A stretch of 64,000 nucleotides of DNA from Petunia secreta (GCA_029990175.1 JARKIP010000011.1:868001-932000), one strand, 5' to 3'; shown: positions 33,849-46,331, numbered from the stretch's first letter. Notes: a model not told the origin generated them from the sequence alone. A program made the numbers and translations.

Positions 33849-34107
33849 CTCCCTCCGTTTCAAAAAGGATGAACCTATTACTATTTGAAGGGTCAAACAA
33901 GATTATGTTTGACCACATGTCTTACAAATATTTTCTAACTATTTTGAATTGTTAACTATTATGACTTATAGTATTTTTCATGTAGTTTCTAAATATGTAA
34001 ATTTTATTTAAAAAAGTTTAAAAATTCGATGTACAAATTTTCGGTCAAAATTAGTCAATTTGACCCTCGTACTCCGCAAAGGTTCATCCTTTTTGAAACG
34101 GAGGGAG
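33849..34107. mobile_element. Stowaway MITE
   Basis: The 259-bp element starts CTCCCTCCGTTTCAAAAAGG and ends with its inverted complement CCTTTTTGAAACGGAGGGAG (the left and right tips are near perfect). It is flanked by TA on both sides. The sister LTR reads 'aacatataatatacaagg' at this point (about 40215), the exact sequence expected before insertion. Confidence 0.95.
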
Positions 34108-35327
34108 TAATATACAAGGTAAATCCAAAGCTAAGGCGTAAGGAGTACACCTATCGGCAGCTACACACGTAAGGAACACGTGGTAGAAATCCACGAGGCC
34201 AGGTGCCTCCAAAGAAATGGATATAAACACTTACCTCTTCCAAAAGTTAGCACTGCTAATCAACAATCGCTTTATCCTTTGGTTTCCTTCCCAAACGATC
34301 CCACTCTATTCAATAAGCAGAAAAATATATCAAATTAAGCTAAGGGCTTCATTCCTCATATCTTAGGGCAATCCGGTTAGGAACCTGATACCCACGCGAC
34401 CGGACTGTGCATCCAATGTCCAGCCTCTATGGGGGACTCCAAATCACTCATAAGATGATCACAATATAAGTATAAGCATGTATGAGGCATAACACATGTG
34501 GAAATAATAGATATGGACTCAAAGGAATGAGAAGAAAACTCAGGATAGAATTATAGACACAACCTAGAACTCAGAATTTGTCTCTCTTTGACTTTTATAA
34601 AAATTTCGGCAGAGTTTCCTTTGAAACTGGATGATCTGCAAAAATAGAACCAGCACTATACTATACACGGGAATGGATATCCGGATAAGCTGATAACATA
34701 AACATGTTAAACAGATTACAAGACGAGACGACTGGATGACATAACAAATCCACAGATAGAATGTCTGGACAGAACCACTGTCCTGCTTTTCGACCTAATT
34801 TCCAGAGTGTAGATCAAAGTTATAGACTTCGTGGTCATCATGAAAGTTGTAGATATATGTCTTAGAATTCTGGGGATTCTTAAAGCATCTTAATATCAAT
34901 TTTGTACAAGGAGTTATGATCAATATACTAATAGTTGTCCAAAGATCAAAAGGATTTTCCAGATTTTGAAACGTTTTGTCTTGCTGATTCGGACGTCTTT
35001 CACCTTGGATTTTAGTACCAAATTAAGTATATACAAGGTTTCTTTGAAACTATACAAGTTTCTCACAATAGACACTAAGTTTAAAACTAAGAAAAGCTTC
35101 AAATGCCAAAGGACCTCATATAACACACGAAATTAATTACTGAAAAAGCTTAATTACAAGGCAATTCGTTAGTCGGTTTTTCCGCAACTTAAATCCGATT
35201 TTTCCAAAACTTTATATTCAATATATAAACATCATATATGGTCATATTATGACTTTAAACTCACTTAAATCATTCTTAACATGTCTATAGAATGATATAC
35301 GTCACTTTGGATATACGGGGTGTAACA

Positions 35328-37179
35328 ATCTTCCCCCGTTAGGAACATTCGTCCTCGAATGTTAAATGAAGTACGTAGAAGCATTAAGCAACGATCTGTT
35401 ACATACTTGTAGTAGTGAAGAGATGTGAAAGGTCAAATTATTTAAATTTCGGCATCTTAGCGGAAGTTAGCCAAACAACCTCGAAATTCACTTTCGAAAA
35501 AGCACAAAAGTCACAAATAATCATACGAACCTAACGACGCTTTCGGATTTTGAATCGGAGCTCGTTCACCAAAACTGAGCTCGAAAATCTCTTTTTTGTA
35601 TTTATCGACAATAAAAACTGAAACCTTCTTCCGATGCCTACCAAACGAGGTCTGATTTAGCTCAAATTTTACAGACAGGTCCTAATGGACACTACGAAGT
35701 TTTTTTTTCTTAATTATCGGCACGCCAATCGGAGTCCTAACTTCCGAAACGACTAACCGAGGTCGTTTCATTCTCCTCCACTTAAACTCTCGTTCGTCCT
35801 CGAACGAGCCTAAGTTTAAAGAAAATTCTGCACGGATAACAAAAGAACTTTCACGACCTTCATAAGCTATTCCACGGACATTATCTCATGATTGCAGAAT
35901 CAGAATTGTAACACGAACACCAAACTCTTGGAATAAAACATATCTGGATAATATGATAACATCATTGCCCAACTTATTCGGACTAATCTGACCCTTTTCT
36001 CGATCATGAGAGAAGAGTTCTATATTTTAGAAATGAAGATACACGCAACTCTTGATGGGCTAACATGATTCCACCAACGAATCACCTCGTCGATATACTT
36101 TCGATATAGAACAAGTCGATGAAACAAAGAATTAGCTTACGCTTCAGCAACGCCTTAGAGATTTAATATTATGATTCGGAATCAATTGGAGGAAGACTCC
36201 TCCACTTAGAGCATAAACTCATACAAATAATTTGAATAGAAATAGTCGTCCTCGCACAACCTGCTGGATTAAGAAAGACTTAGCTGAGTAGAGAACGCGG
36301 CTCAGACCCGAGCTACCAAATTACTCTCTCGAGTTGCCAAACAGCTGCAACTCTCGAGTTCAAAACTCCATACATTTTCTATAAGCACCACCGCCTGATG
36401 GATCAAATCAAAGGTCAAATGACGCCTCTCATTACCCTTAGTAGCCTTGAAAAACAAAAATGTGCTTATCCGGCCACCTTGACACGCACTCTGGTTCAAC
36501 ACAGGGAACATCACATGAGGCTACAGACCGCCTAAGCTCACCAGTGTTGGACGAAGAAGAGATGACAACAGACTGAGGATAGAAATAATTAGAGCTTTAA
36601 GAAGATCTTCTTCTTATTTATTTGGCTACCAGAGCTAGACTACTTAAATGAGCTTTATGGAATAAAATGTATGTCAATTTAACCTTCTCATAAGAAGAAA
36701 CTCCAACAATTTATCAGTAAACTCTTTTATAACTGAGAGAAGCTCATGGAATAACATGACTCTACTAGCATCTTGAACCAAATAGGAGACACGTAGATCG
36801 AGTATCACTTACAAATCACTTTACACCAGAAGAAACAATATCACTTTCTGATTGTGACGAATAAGAATCCCATCATTCTACCAACACTGAGTTCCAAGGA
36901 GAGGTAGACTGACTTGACATTATAATAGAATGAGGCACAACAAGATTCCAAGCTAACAATACCGATACTCACTCACAAATCTCTCACATTTAAACCAAAT
37001 AAAGTCGTAGGCTCTCACAAATTCCCTGAATAAATCACACTAGAAGCTCACATCTCTACCACCATCGTTCTTAATAGAAACAATATCCAAGGAAGCCATG
37101 GAAACATGGTAAGATAAACGAAGTTCAGACCGATCGGAAGAATCAAATCTTACTCACATATAATGGAAGAAGAATTACA
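35328..37179 (-). other. Non-coding 3' internal part of element B
   Basis: The first 13 bases, read on the minus strand (AACGGGGGAAGAT), are the polypurine tract. No protein domain is recognised in the rest. A 70-codon minus frame at 36302..36514 has no family I can name. Confidence 0.5.
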
Positions 37180-38160
37180 TGGGTGTACTACATCGGATGC
37201 CTCAGCATCCCGCCAGACTAGCAGTTCACAGAACCGCCTCTGTAGCTGAGCTGAGCCACTACCCTGATAATCACCTTCTGAAGAACCACTGCCACCACGC
37301 TCTCAACCTCTACTGGATGGTGGAATTTCTCCGGCTGATTGAGCTCTAAATGAAATCGCCTGCGATTGTGCAGGTGCCTGATGACGAGAGAAAAGACGAC
37401 TGCCTACTTGCCCGAGTAAGGGAGAACTCCACCAAAGATGACAGGCTCGCGACAATGATAATACCTTTTTAGTGAAAATTGAAGCTGGACAGATTGTTGA
37501 AAGCTACAAAGAGAAAGTTGAGTCTAATCTTGATGAACTACCCCCGCACTCTAAGAATCACGTGACACAAACTGAGATAATTTGGAAGGTGACCTCCTAA
37601 AATAATCAGAACTCTTACCTCCAAATGAGGTACCATGGTGCCCACCAGGGCCGCGGGATCTCTTGCTCTCCCGCTCTAACTTATGGTATGCCTAATACCT
37701 CTGAGAAATATCAATAACAACATCAAATGAAGTCCCAACCTCGATTTCTCGAGCCATCTGGGATCTCAAGGAAGCAGAAAGGTCACTAATAAATTTTTTG
37801 AACATTTTCAGAAGGCTCATGGACTAGTTCTAATGCATATTCAGCCATTCTGTACAATTCAATCTCATATTTTGAAACCAATAGGCGAACCGATAGGCTA
37901 CCTTGTCTAATCCACTCAAACTGGCAACACTTTTCATCTCGCTCGCTAGCCGAAAGGAACTTTTTCACGAATCTAGAAGAAAAGCGAACCAAGTTAGTTA
38001 ATAAGAGAGCGGCCTACCAATTCAAAGATGGACCCTTGAAACTGGAAAGCAGAATAATCAACACCATACCGCTCGATATAATTAAGAGCCTAAAGGATAC
38101 GCTGACATCATTTTAATTTAAAAAGAATCACGAGGTTTATCTGATGCATTGCTTTAGAAT
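37180..38160 (-). pseudogene. Ty3/gypsy gag remnant of element B
   Basis: The minus-strand frames read 'RDEKCCQFEWIRQGSLSV', then 'YEIELYRMAEYALELVHEPS' and 'DLSASLRSQMAREIEVGTSF'. These are consecutive parts of the Retrotrans_gag domain of chromovirus-like elements. A C-terminal 'RLFSRHQAPAQSQAISFRAQ' stretch follows near 37390. Stops and frameshifts separate the parts, and no zinc knuckle is found. Confidence 0.7.
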
Positions 38161-38785
38161 ATCGGAAGGCTCAACCGCGTAAAATAACGCAACCTCTTTG
38201 GGCACTCGGATTGAACTGTTACTTCGGCTGGCTAACCAGCCAGAACAATTGGTGGCACAACACATACTGCCTTTGGAACATAATTTACTGCGGTAACATT
38301 AAGAACTAGAAAGGAGCTCCCTGAGACTAAATGTCTGCACCTGCGGCAACCTGATAGGCTGCCCATCGAGTAATAGGTTCTTACAATATCTGCGTCGCTA
38401 AAATTCTCGTAAAAGCATCGTAGAGAGCAAAGAAAACCACAAGGCCCTGCTCCCTTGCCCATCACAAGCTCGTACCTTTAGGACCTCCGTAACTAGATCG
38501 TCAACACGATAAAAAACTCTCGGGACTTCATCAGTGCTAGCCCCAGGCTAGAATGCTTCGTCTTGAACTCATACTGTTTGCTGATTTATCGCTCGAGGGT
38601 TCACAATTACCATGAATGAATTAATGAAAATACTTTTGCATCCAAGACCAACGCACGATCAGAAAAGAAGTAAATGAAACTTCCTAAATGCCATCATAGC
38701 CTCTCGTAGATAAGTACTGACGTCTACGTACCCATAAACGAGACTCTACTAGACACTGTCTTAGTCTGGATAGACTCTAAATTAG

Positions 38786-38797
38786 GCTCTGATACCA
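38786..38797 (-). other. Primer-binding site of element B
   Basis: On the minus strand it reads TGGTATCAGAGC, complementary to the 3' end of initiator tRNA-Met, two bases inside the 5' LTR. Confidence 0.85.
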
Positions 38798-38799
38798 AT

Positions 38800-41440
38800 T
38801 GACACGACCCAGAATCCGGTTAGGTCGTGCTGGCACCCGACATCCTCCCCTAGACCTGTCGGGCGAACCCTTACTAATTTAATTCAAAAAATAAATATAA
38901 CAATTCATAAATAAGGACAAGACTTCAAGCAAAAACACAGACATACTGATACCTCTAAGCTGTATAAAAGAAATTACAGCTGACAACCCAACATACTAGG
39001 TTTAGGGCTATCCAGACTAGACATCTAAGAGTAATAAAGAAGACAGATACCTCCTGAAGGGAACAAAATGCAATTGAAATGATAACCAATAAACTGGTGG
39101 CCATCCGGAATAAAAGCTGGCTCACCCTGACAGCTGAAGTCGTCTTCGCTCCTTCACAACGTGGCGAACTCAATCCTGGAGCGAACCTGCCGAAATGAAA
39201 TAGATAGACAAGAAACAAACAACAAACACGGGTGAGTCAAAAGGACTCAATAAGTGGGGCAGACTAGCCACCTCAAAGAATAGGATAGCTAGCCAGGGAG
39301 AAAAGAAACAAATAAACCAAATTCCTCTTATTTAAATTATAAAAAGGCAGAGCCAGATAATAACTAGAACCACGTATGGAATCGCAAACTATTCAACAAC
39401 CAGGAACGTAAGACAACCAGATCATATAGGTATCCCGAACACATCAACAATCAGAAATACATCCCGTTGCGGCGTGCAACCCGATCCATATATTCATACC
39501 GTTGCGACGTGCAACCCGATCCATATATTTATACCGCTGCGACGTGCACCCCGGTCCATATATTTATACCGCTGCGGCGTGCAACCCGATCCCCGCAACC
39601 CAGAATACGAGCCAGAAATATATAGACAAATAAGCAATGCACGTATAAGCAGAACAGTAGTCATGTACCACAAGTCTACACAATGGTATGAAATGAAATG
39701 ATGCAAAGGGTCACATGTGCCCGTAATCCCATCCCGAAGCGGAATACTCCTGCATTCGAGGGGAATCCAATCTGATAACCAACTGGAGCGGAATACTCCT
39801 GCTCCTGGGGCGGAATACTCCTGCACCCGATATAATATATACCAGAGGCGGAATACTCCTGCACTCTCCTGGGGCGGAATACTCCTGCACCCGATATAAT
39901 GTAAACCAGAGGCGGAATACTCCTGCACTCAATATCTGACATAAGAACGGAATACTCCTGCTCTTGGGGCGGAATCCTCCTACCCTCAATATGATACAAT
40001 GGAGCGGAATCCTCCTGCTCCTGGGGCGGATTACTCCTGCACCCAATATGATATGCAATGTAATGCATATGAACGACATATAATGCATATGAATGCAATG
40101 TGATGCAATAATAACCCTTCACCGGTGCGGGACTCTCATCGACAGCCGGGAAATAGATGCCAACTCACAGCCAGAGTACAATGCTCAAATCCTCATTGCA
40201 ACAACAACAGGACATAACATATAATATACAAGGTAAATCCAAAGCTAAGGCGTAAGGAGTACGCCTATCGGCAGCTACACACGTAAGGAACACGTGGTAG
40301 AAAATCCACGAGGCCAGGTGCCTCCAAAGAAATGGATATAAATACTTACCTCTTCCAAAAGTTAGCACTGCTAATCAACAACCGCTTTATCCTTTGGTTT
40401 CCTTCCCAAACGATCTCGCTCTATTAAATAAGCAGAAAAATATATCAAATTAGGCTAAGGGGTTCATTCCTCACATCTTAGAGCAATCCGGTTAGGAACC
40501 TAATACCCACGCGAGCGGACTGTGCGTCCAATATCCAGCCTCTATGGGGGACTCCAAAACACACATAAGATGATCACAATATAAGTATAAGCATGTATGA
40601 GGCATACATTGTGTCAACAATATATATGGACTCAAAGGAATGAGAAGAAAACTCTGGATAGAATTATAGACACAACCTAGAACTAAGAATTTGTCTCTCT
40701 TTGACTTTTATAAAAATTTCGGTAGAGTTTCCTCTGAAACTGGATGATCCGCAAAAACAGAACCAGCACTATACTATACACGGGAATGGATATCCGGATA
40801 AGCTGATAACATAAACATGTTAAGCAGATTACAAGAGGAGATGACTGGATGACATAACAAATCCACAGATATAATGTCTGGACAGAACCACTGTCTTGCT
40901 TTTCGACCTAATTTCCAGAGTGTAGATCAAAGTTATATACTTCGTGGTCATCATGAAAGTTGTAGATATATGTCTTAGGATTCTGGGGATTCTTAAAGCA
41001 TCTTAATATCAATTTTGTACAAGGAGTTATGATCAATATACTAATAGTTGTCCAAAGATCAAAAGGATTTTCCAGATTTTGAAACGTTTTGTCTTGCTGA
41101 TTCGGACGTCTTTCACCTTGGATTTTAGTACCAAATTAAGTATATACAAGGTTTCTTTGAAACTATACAAGTTTCTCACAATAGACACTAAGTTTAAAAC
41201 TAAGAAAAGCTTCAAATGCCAAAGGACCTCATATAACACACGAAATTAATTACTGAAAAAGCTTCGTTACAAGGCAATTCGTTAGTCGGTTTTTCCGCAA
41301 CTTAAATCCGATTTTTCCAAAACTTTATATTCAATATATAAACATCATATATGGTCATATTATGACTTTAAACTCACTTAAATCATTCTTAACATATATA
41401 TAGAATGATATACGTCACTTTGGACATACGGGGTGTAACA
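38800..41440 (-). repeat. 5' LTR of element B
   Basis: It is colinear with 32423..35327 but has no Stowaway insertion. It ends GGGGTGTAACA just before the target duplication TGCAC. Confidence 0.92.
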
Positions 41441-41445
41441 TGCAC

Positions 41446-41906
41446 TCAACATATGAATCATCAAAGAGATCAATAGGGTAGAGAATATGCAAGATCAAGC
41501 TATCAAAATTCCTATGATCCCTAAGTCCAATAAGAACACACCAAAACTTTCCACTATAAAAGTAGGCAAGTCCAACAAGAGTGAGTGCAAGTGATGTGAA
41601 AATCACACTTTTGTGATAGAGCCAAGTATCAATACCAATAAAAAAGTATAGGTCTCCAAAGCAGAAAACAAGGTTTTGGCTCAAAAATGATAAGCACTCA
41701 CTACCATAACAAGAAAAGAGGTCAATAAGACAAGGAACATGGAAGATTAAGCAACTAAGTTCCTTATGATCCTCAAGCTTATGGTCAACACACTAAGCCT
41801 TCAATGCATTACTATCACAATGTGCTTCATTGGTTTTGGCATGCTCAACACCCAAGGTGTGATCAACATGTGGGGTGGAGTAAACAAAAATAATTCAATT
41901 GTCAAC
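41446..41906 (-). repeat. 3' UTR of element A with diverged tandem blocks
   Basis: Blocks such as 'ccactataaaagtaggca', 'cacacttttgtgat' and 'agccaagtatcaatacca' (41550..41640) match 'ccactacaagagtaggtt', 'cacactcttatgat' and 'agccaagcatcaataaca' at 32290..32360, on the other side of element B. These two stretches are adjacent in element A before the insertion of B. Confidence 0.6.
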
Positions 41907-44560
41907 TCACATCAAATACTCCACTCCCCTTCTTGGAAACACTCTTACACACACCAAGAGTGGCTTCCTCACCTCCAAATCCACCCCAAGACAATCTTCT
42001 TCACTAGACAAACTCCCAAGTATGGTCTCCAAAATAGGTTCTTCATCATTGTAGTCCACACAACAAAGGTTAGAGCTACTAGAAGATGGTCCAACACAAC
42101 CAATAACAAGACCAATTATCTCACTTGGGGTTCCAAACAATGGATTGTCTATAGAGTTCAACTTTCCAAACTATGAAGGTTTAAATCCAAACTCTTCTCT
42201 AGTTTGATATTCGCCATCACCTCTTTGAAAATCCTCTTCAAACAAAGGGTTTGTGAAAACAAGTCCACTACCGATCAAAGGTGAGGCATCCAAACTAGAG
42301 TCATCATCCACACTTGAGGCGTCATCGAATACAATTCGATCCATCTCATCCACTAGGGACTCCGCAAGCTCAATACCATCCTCTCTATAACAAATATGCC
42401 CACCATTATCAAGCAATTCATCAAGGGAAAGGATAGGATATTCATTCAACTCATCTTCCCCTTTATCAAATATAGGTGGTATGTCATAACAAGGGTTACA
42501 AATGAGGTCAACCACATAATCTTCACTAGAGAGAGGTTCAATGAAAATCGAGCTCACATCATGATGTGGCTTATCATTCCTCTCAACTAGTGGTCCACAA
42601 TCACACACAAGTTGACCCACTGACTATTCACTAGTTTCAAACACATTGTAATCATACAAATCATCAACTAGTGTTGAGTTATCACAAACATTATCATAAG
42701 ACAAGGAAGTAACATGTTCAAGGGAAGAACTTTCACATACCTTTGAGTGGCCATCTTGCTCACTCAATGCACTTGAAGTGTCATGAGTTGTTCCTTCACC
42801 TTGAAGCTCACATTGAAGATTTCCTTCACCTTGTCCTCCCATCTTGGAACATGATTGAGGCTCCATTGGTTTGCATCCAAGAGTACCTATACAAGAGCTA
42901 ACACAAGTAGAAGAAAAAGATAAAGGGTTAAGGTTAGAATAAGGGGTGTGCTCACTCTCAATGATTCTTTTTTCCTCTTTCTTTTTCCTCATTTTCTTTT
43001 CAAGGTCGGGTGTAGATTCGGATGGTGACATCCCACTCACATCACTCAACACATACTCTCCTTTTTCCACTCGAGGAATGTCACCGGTCACTCCCTTACT
43101 CCTCTCAATATTTTGTCTCTCAAATTTGGGTGAATTGGGATGAGGCCCAAGAATACCCATAGCCAGAGTAGGTGGACTTTTAACATCAACCCGAAATCTA
43201 GGACTAAGAGACTCATCACTTGAGGTCTCTTTCTTCTTTGTTGGTGAACCACTTGGCTTTGGAGCTTGTGGCTTGGGGTTCACCTTGTTGACAATTGTCA
43301 ACTCTTTTCTTGCACTAGTCCCACCATTGCTTGTGATAGTAGGACTTCTTGTTTGCTTTCTTTCATCCTTGGATTGAGACACTTGCTCCTTTCCTTTTTG
43401 CATAGGCCTAGAAGATGTACTAGGATAGAACTTAAACTTTGCCCGGCAATGTTCAAAGTCAAAAGTTCTTTGCCCCTTGCTCACTTTGTACACATCCTTC
43501 ACGAGATCATACCGCACCCTCTTGCCTTGCAACCACGGTTTTCCTAGCCAAACACCATAATACTCCATGGGATACACATCACACTAAATATATTCCTTGT
43601 AACTCCCATGAGATATGAGTTCCCGAGCTTCACTAGTAACCCAAACACCTTGATACTCATAAGGATATTTCAATTTGTAGCATGGTATCTTTAGTCTATC
43701 AACCCAAGAAACGTTAACAAAATTAGTATAGGCTTCACTAATCTTGAGCAAGCATCCTCCACTACCATTCACCTAAAAAATGAACCTACATTCACACATG
43801 TCTTGTATAGGATCAAGTCCAAGAAAACCATCACCCCCAAGTTGGGTTCTCCTTATCCCTCCACTAGTGGCAACACAACTAGAATAACCTCCACTTCCCG
43901 TCACTCTTCCAACATTAGAAGTGTTGTTGAAAGTCGAGGAATGAGTACCACTATGGAACCCATGATTGCCTCTCGCCTTGGTTCCATAGCCCATAGCACC
44001 ACTCCTACTACCACTACTAGAGCGATACACCTCCGTAACGGTAAGAGCAACACCATTTCTCAAACCACCCTTCACATGGGAATAAGGAGTACTAGGTTGT
44101 TTAGCACAACTAGAAGATGCAAATCTCCCGCTTCCCGTGGAACAACCTCCACCTCCTCCCATACTAATGGAAGGTCCTCTACTACTCACTTGCTCGCCAT
44201 TAGCAACACCAAGAGAAGATGAAAATGAACAATTCACATAATCAACCTCGTCATTAATTCTCTCTTCGTCACTATCATCATGCACAAATTCATCACAAGA
44301 AGAGTAAGTAGGATCATCATACCTTGAAGCGTCACTATCTTCAAATTCTTGACTAGGAGCATAAGATTCTTCACATTCGTCTTCGCAAGCCGCATAGTCT
44401 TCTTCATCTTCATATTCAACATAGTGACCCGCTTCATCATCATATGAGCATTGGTACCCCGAATCGTCATAGCAATACCCATCATCACCATCATAGGAAC
44501 CATAGTCTCCATCATCTCCGCATGAGTCATACCTCCACAATCATCATCATCCGAAGCCAT
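41907..44560 (-). pseudogene. Long Gag-like/protease-like frame of element A with four TAG stops
   Basis: From 44540 to 41907 one minus-strand frame stays open for 878 codons, apart from four TAG codons (43775..43773, 43586..43584, 42626..42624, 42173..42171), and ends at TGA 41909..41907. The likely ATG at 44560 is one frame off, so a single-base shift in a GAT run is inferred. The N-terminal part is rich in Asp, Tyr, Cys and Glu, then Ser and Gly. The middle part resembles a gypsy retropepsin: 'VDRLKIPCYKLKYPY', then after a stop 'CDVYPMEYYGVWLGKPWL', compared with the family's CDVxPMxxxHLLLGRPW. Where the family has D-S/G-G-S it reads SEAYTN, so the catalytic Asp is absent. The C-terminal part is acidic. 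No RT or zinc knuckle is seen. Confidence 0.6.
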
Positions 44561-45584
44561 AGTTTTAATCAAAGAGTTAAGGACCTCACAAATTCACTCC
44601 CTCATGTGTATCACTTAAAAGATGTCACTCAATTTTCTTTCCACTCGTGTATACACTCAAGGTCGTTGGCTTTTGTGACCACACTCTATTGTTCTCACCA
44701 CTCAAGCTTTTTTCCTCTCAAGACCTTCTTGTCTCTTAGTAATCATAATGGCAAGATCAATCAACTAATGCCTCCAAGTAATGGTTCGGAATGGAGTTTA
44801 TGAGACTCGATGTACGGAAGCTATTTAAATACGCACTTGAAGCAAGCAAGTTCTACGACTTTAAGTAAAGACTCCAAGACACACAACACCCTAAAGGATC
44901 AAAGATTAGTGTTAATAAAGTAGGACTAATACCCTACAAATACTAACCAAGAGTAAGGAAGCAAACGGAACAAAAAAACACACAAAACGAAGCCAAACGG
45001 AGACCCTCTAGGAGTGGGCGGTCCGCCTAATCATAGGGGCGGTCCGCCTACTAAACTTCAGAGATTTCTATGGGCGGTCCGCCTACTATTTGGGCGGTCC
45101 GCCTAGTGGTGCTTTCAGCACAGTCCGAAAACGTGTTTCTTGGTCCTTTGACACCCAATCTCCGATGTTTTCAAGGTGTTTTCCCAATCCGAAGGTACCC
45201 AATGGTGTTTTCAACTACTACAACCAATCCGATATGATTTATATCAACACCCAATCCATAACGAATCCAAATCAAGAAATTTTAATCAAATTCAAGGGTT
45301 TTTTAATTTTTGGGGTTTTTGATTTTTTTCAACTTTTGATTCTCAACACCAAATCATGAAACAAGGGTACCAAATCAACAGGTAAAAATCATAGATCAAT
45401 CCCCGATATCAAACAATCAACGGATCATCAAATCCAATCCATAATAAGATTTTTTTTTGTATTTTTCGCTTTTTTTTCAATTTTTTTATTTTTCTTCTTT
45501 AACAAGAACAATAACAACAAGAACAATAAAGTAAAGATAAGATGAACAAGGATCGTGGATTCGTAAGAACGAAACCCAAGCCTT
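44561..45584 (-). other. Leader of element A
   Basis: Non-coding in element orientation between the primer-binding site and the gag-like start. It contains four copies of GGGCGGTCCGCCTA (45014..45107) and A/T-rich stretches. Confidence 0.6.
45014..45107. repeat. Cluster of palindromic GGCGGTCCGCC motifs
   Basis: Four copies of 'gggcggtccgcct' within 94 bases, each a GC-rich dyad around the central T. Related copies lie in both LTRs of element A (31905..32035 and 46028..46150), upstream of its TATA-like box. Confidence 0.8.
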
Positions 45585-45596
45585 GGTCTGATACCA
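45585..45596 (-). other. Primer-binding site of element A
   Basis: On the minus strand it reads TGGTATCAGACC, one mismatch from the initiator tRNA-Met complement, three bases inside the LTR. Confidence 0.75.
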
Positions 45597-45599
45597 AGA

Positions 45600-46331
45600 T
45601 GATACGGGCCAAACTACGGAAGCAAATAACAAGTAACGGAAGCAAATGATAAACACGAGATCAAAGAAATAAGGGACGGGGAAGAACAGAAATAGAAGAA
45701 AGAACGAATCAAACTAACCAAAGTAGATTGATTCAAAGGGAGAAGACACTTGAACCACTAACGGGGTCACACTACTTCCAAGTAACAGATACATGAAGCC
45801 AAGCTTCAATAAGAAGGACCTAGTCTCTTCTAAAGTCTGTTCTTCAATCTCAAAATCTAGCTTGAAAACTAGCTAATGAAATAAATTGACTAAGTGTAGT
45901 ATTTATAGGTGTTCCACACTCCTAATGTAATATCTAAAAATCCCTCAAATGATATAAAAATAATACAAGCCTCGTAGGGCCAAAATAGGGATTACATGTC
46001 CAAATCCCATCCAAAACTAGGCAAAACAGGCGCCCCGCCTCAAAGTAGGCGCCCAGAGTAGGCGGTCCGCCCCAAAAGTAGGCGGACAGAGATCCAGAGA
46101 CTTGAACTCAAGTGGGCGGTCTGCCTCTGTAAATGGGCAGTCTGCCTGGCTGCTGTTTATGTGGTGGAGCACCGATGCTCCACTGCGTAAGCAGTCTTGG
46201 GCGCTTCTTTTTGCTTCTTATGGTCTTCGACTCATCTCCGAAGCTCTTGACCTTGCATCCTCACACCCTTTCTTGTGCTCTCACGCTTGGCTCTTGATGG
46301 TTGACTCTTTGGCTCAAATTGCCCCGCATCA
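45600..46331 (-). repeat. 5' LTR of element A
   Basis: It starts TGATACGGGCC and ends CCCGCATCA on the plus strand. A TATA-like ATAAATAC (minus strand, near 45900) lies downstream of the GC-rich motif cluster in element orientation, as expected for a U3 promoter. Confidence 0.9.

Larger units (their letters stand above)
32423..35327 (-). repeat. 3' LTR of element B, carrying a Stowaway MITE
   Basis: It starts TGACACAACCC and ends GGGGTGTAACA, and is colinear with 38800..41440. Differences are scattered and many are G-to-A or C-to-T. The extra length comes from the insertion at 33849..34107. Confidence 0.9.
32423..41440 (-). mobile_element. LTR retrotransposon B, gag-only gypsy derivative with 2.6-kb LTRs
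   Basis: LTRs are 32423..35327 (2905 bp including a 259-bp MITE) and 38800..41440 (2641 bp). The flanking duplication is TGCAC (32418..32422 and 41441..41445). The primer-binding site (38786..38797) and polypurine tract (35328..35340) give the minus orientation. The internal part is only 3.5 kb and retains a broken gag. No protease, RT or integrase frame is visible, so it is a large non-autonomous derivative. It inserted into element A. Confidence 0.92.
31479..46331 (-). mobile_element. LTR retrotransposon A, non-autonomous, host of element B
   Basis: LTRs lie at 31479..32209 and 45600..46331. The flanks carry the 5-bp duplication GGGGT (31474..31478 and 46332..46336). A primer-binding site next to the right LTR and a polypurine tract next to the left LTR set the orientation as minus. 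After removing element B the length is about 5.8 kb. The only coding part is a long frame at 44560..41907. No reverse transcriptase or integrase is seen, so movement would need enzymes from another element. The protease-like domain places it near Ty3/gypsy. Confidence 0.9.

Noticed and set aside
42396..42590. Plus-strand frame within element A
   Set aside because: Antisense shadow of the long minus-strand frame.
43803..44572. Plus-strand Ser/Thr/Arg-rich and minus-strand Met-rich frames
   Set aside because: They are shadows of the acidic minus-strand frame of element A. The Met-rich one is the other frame of GAT repeats.
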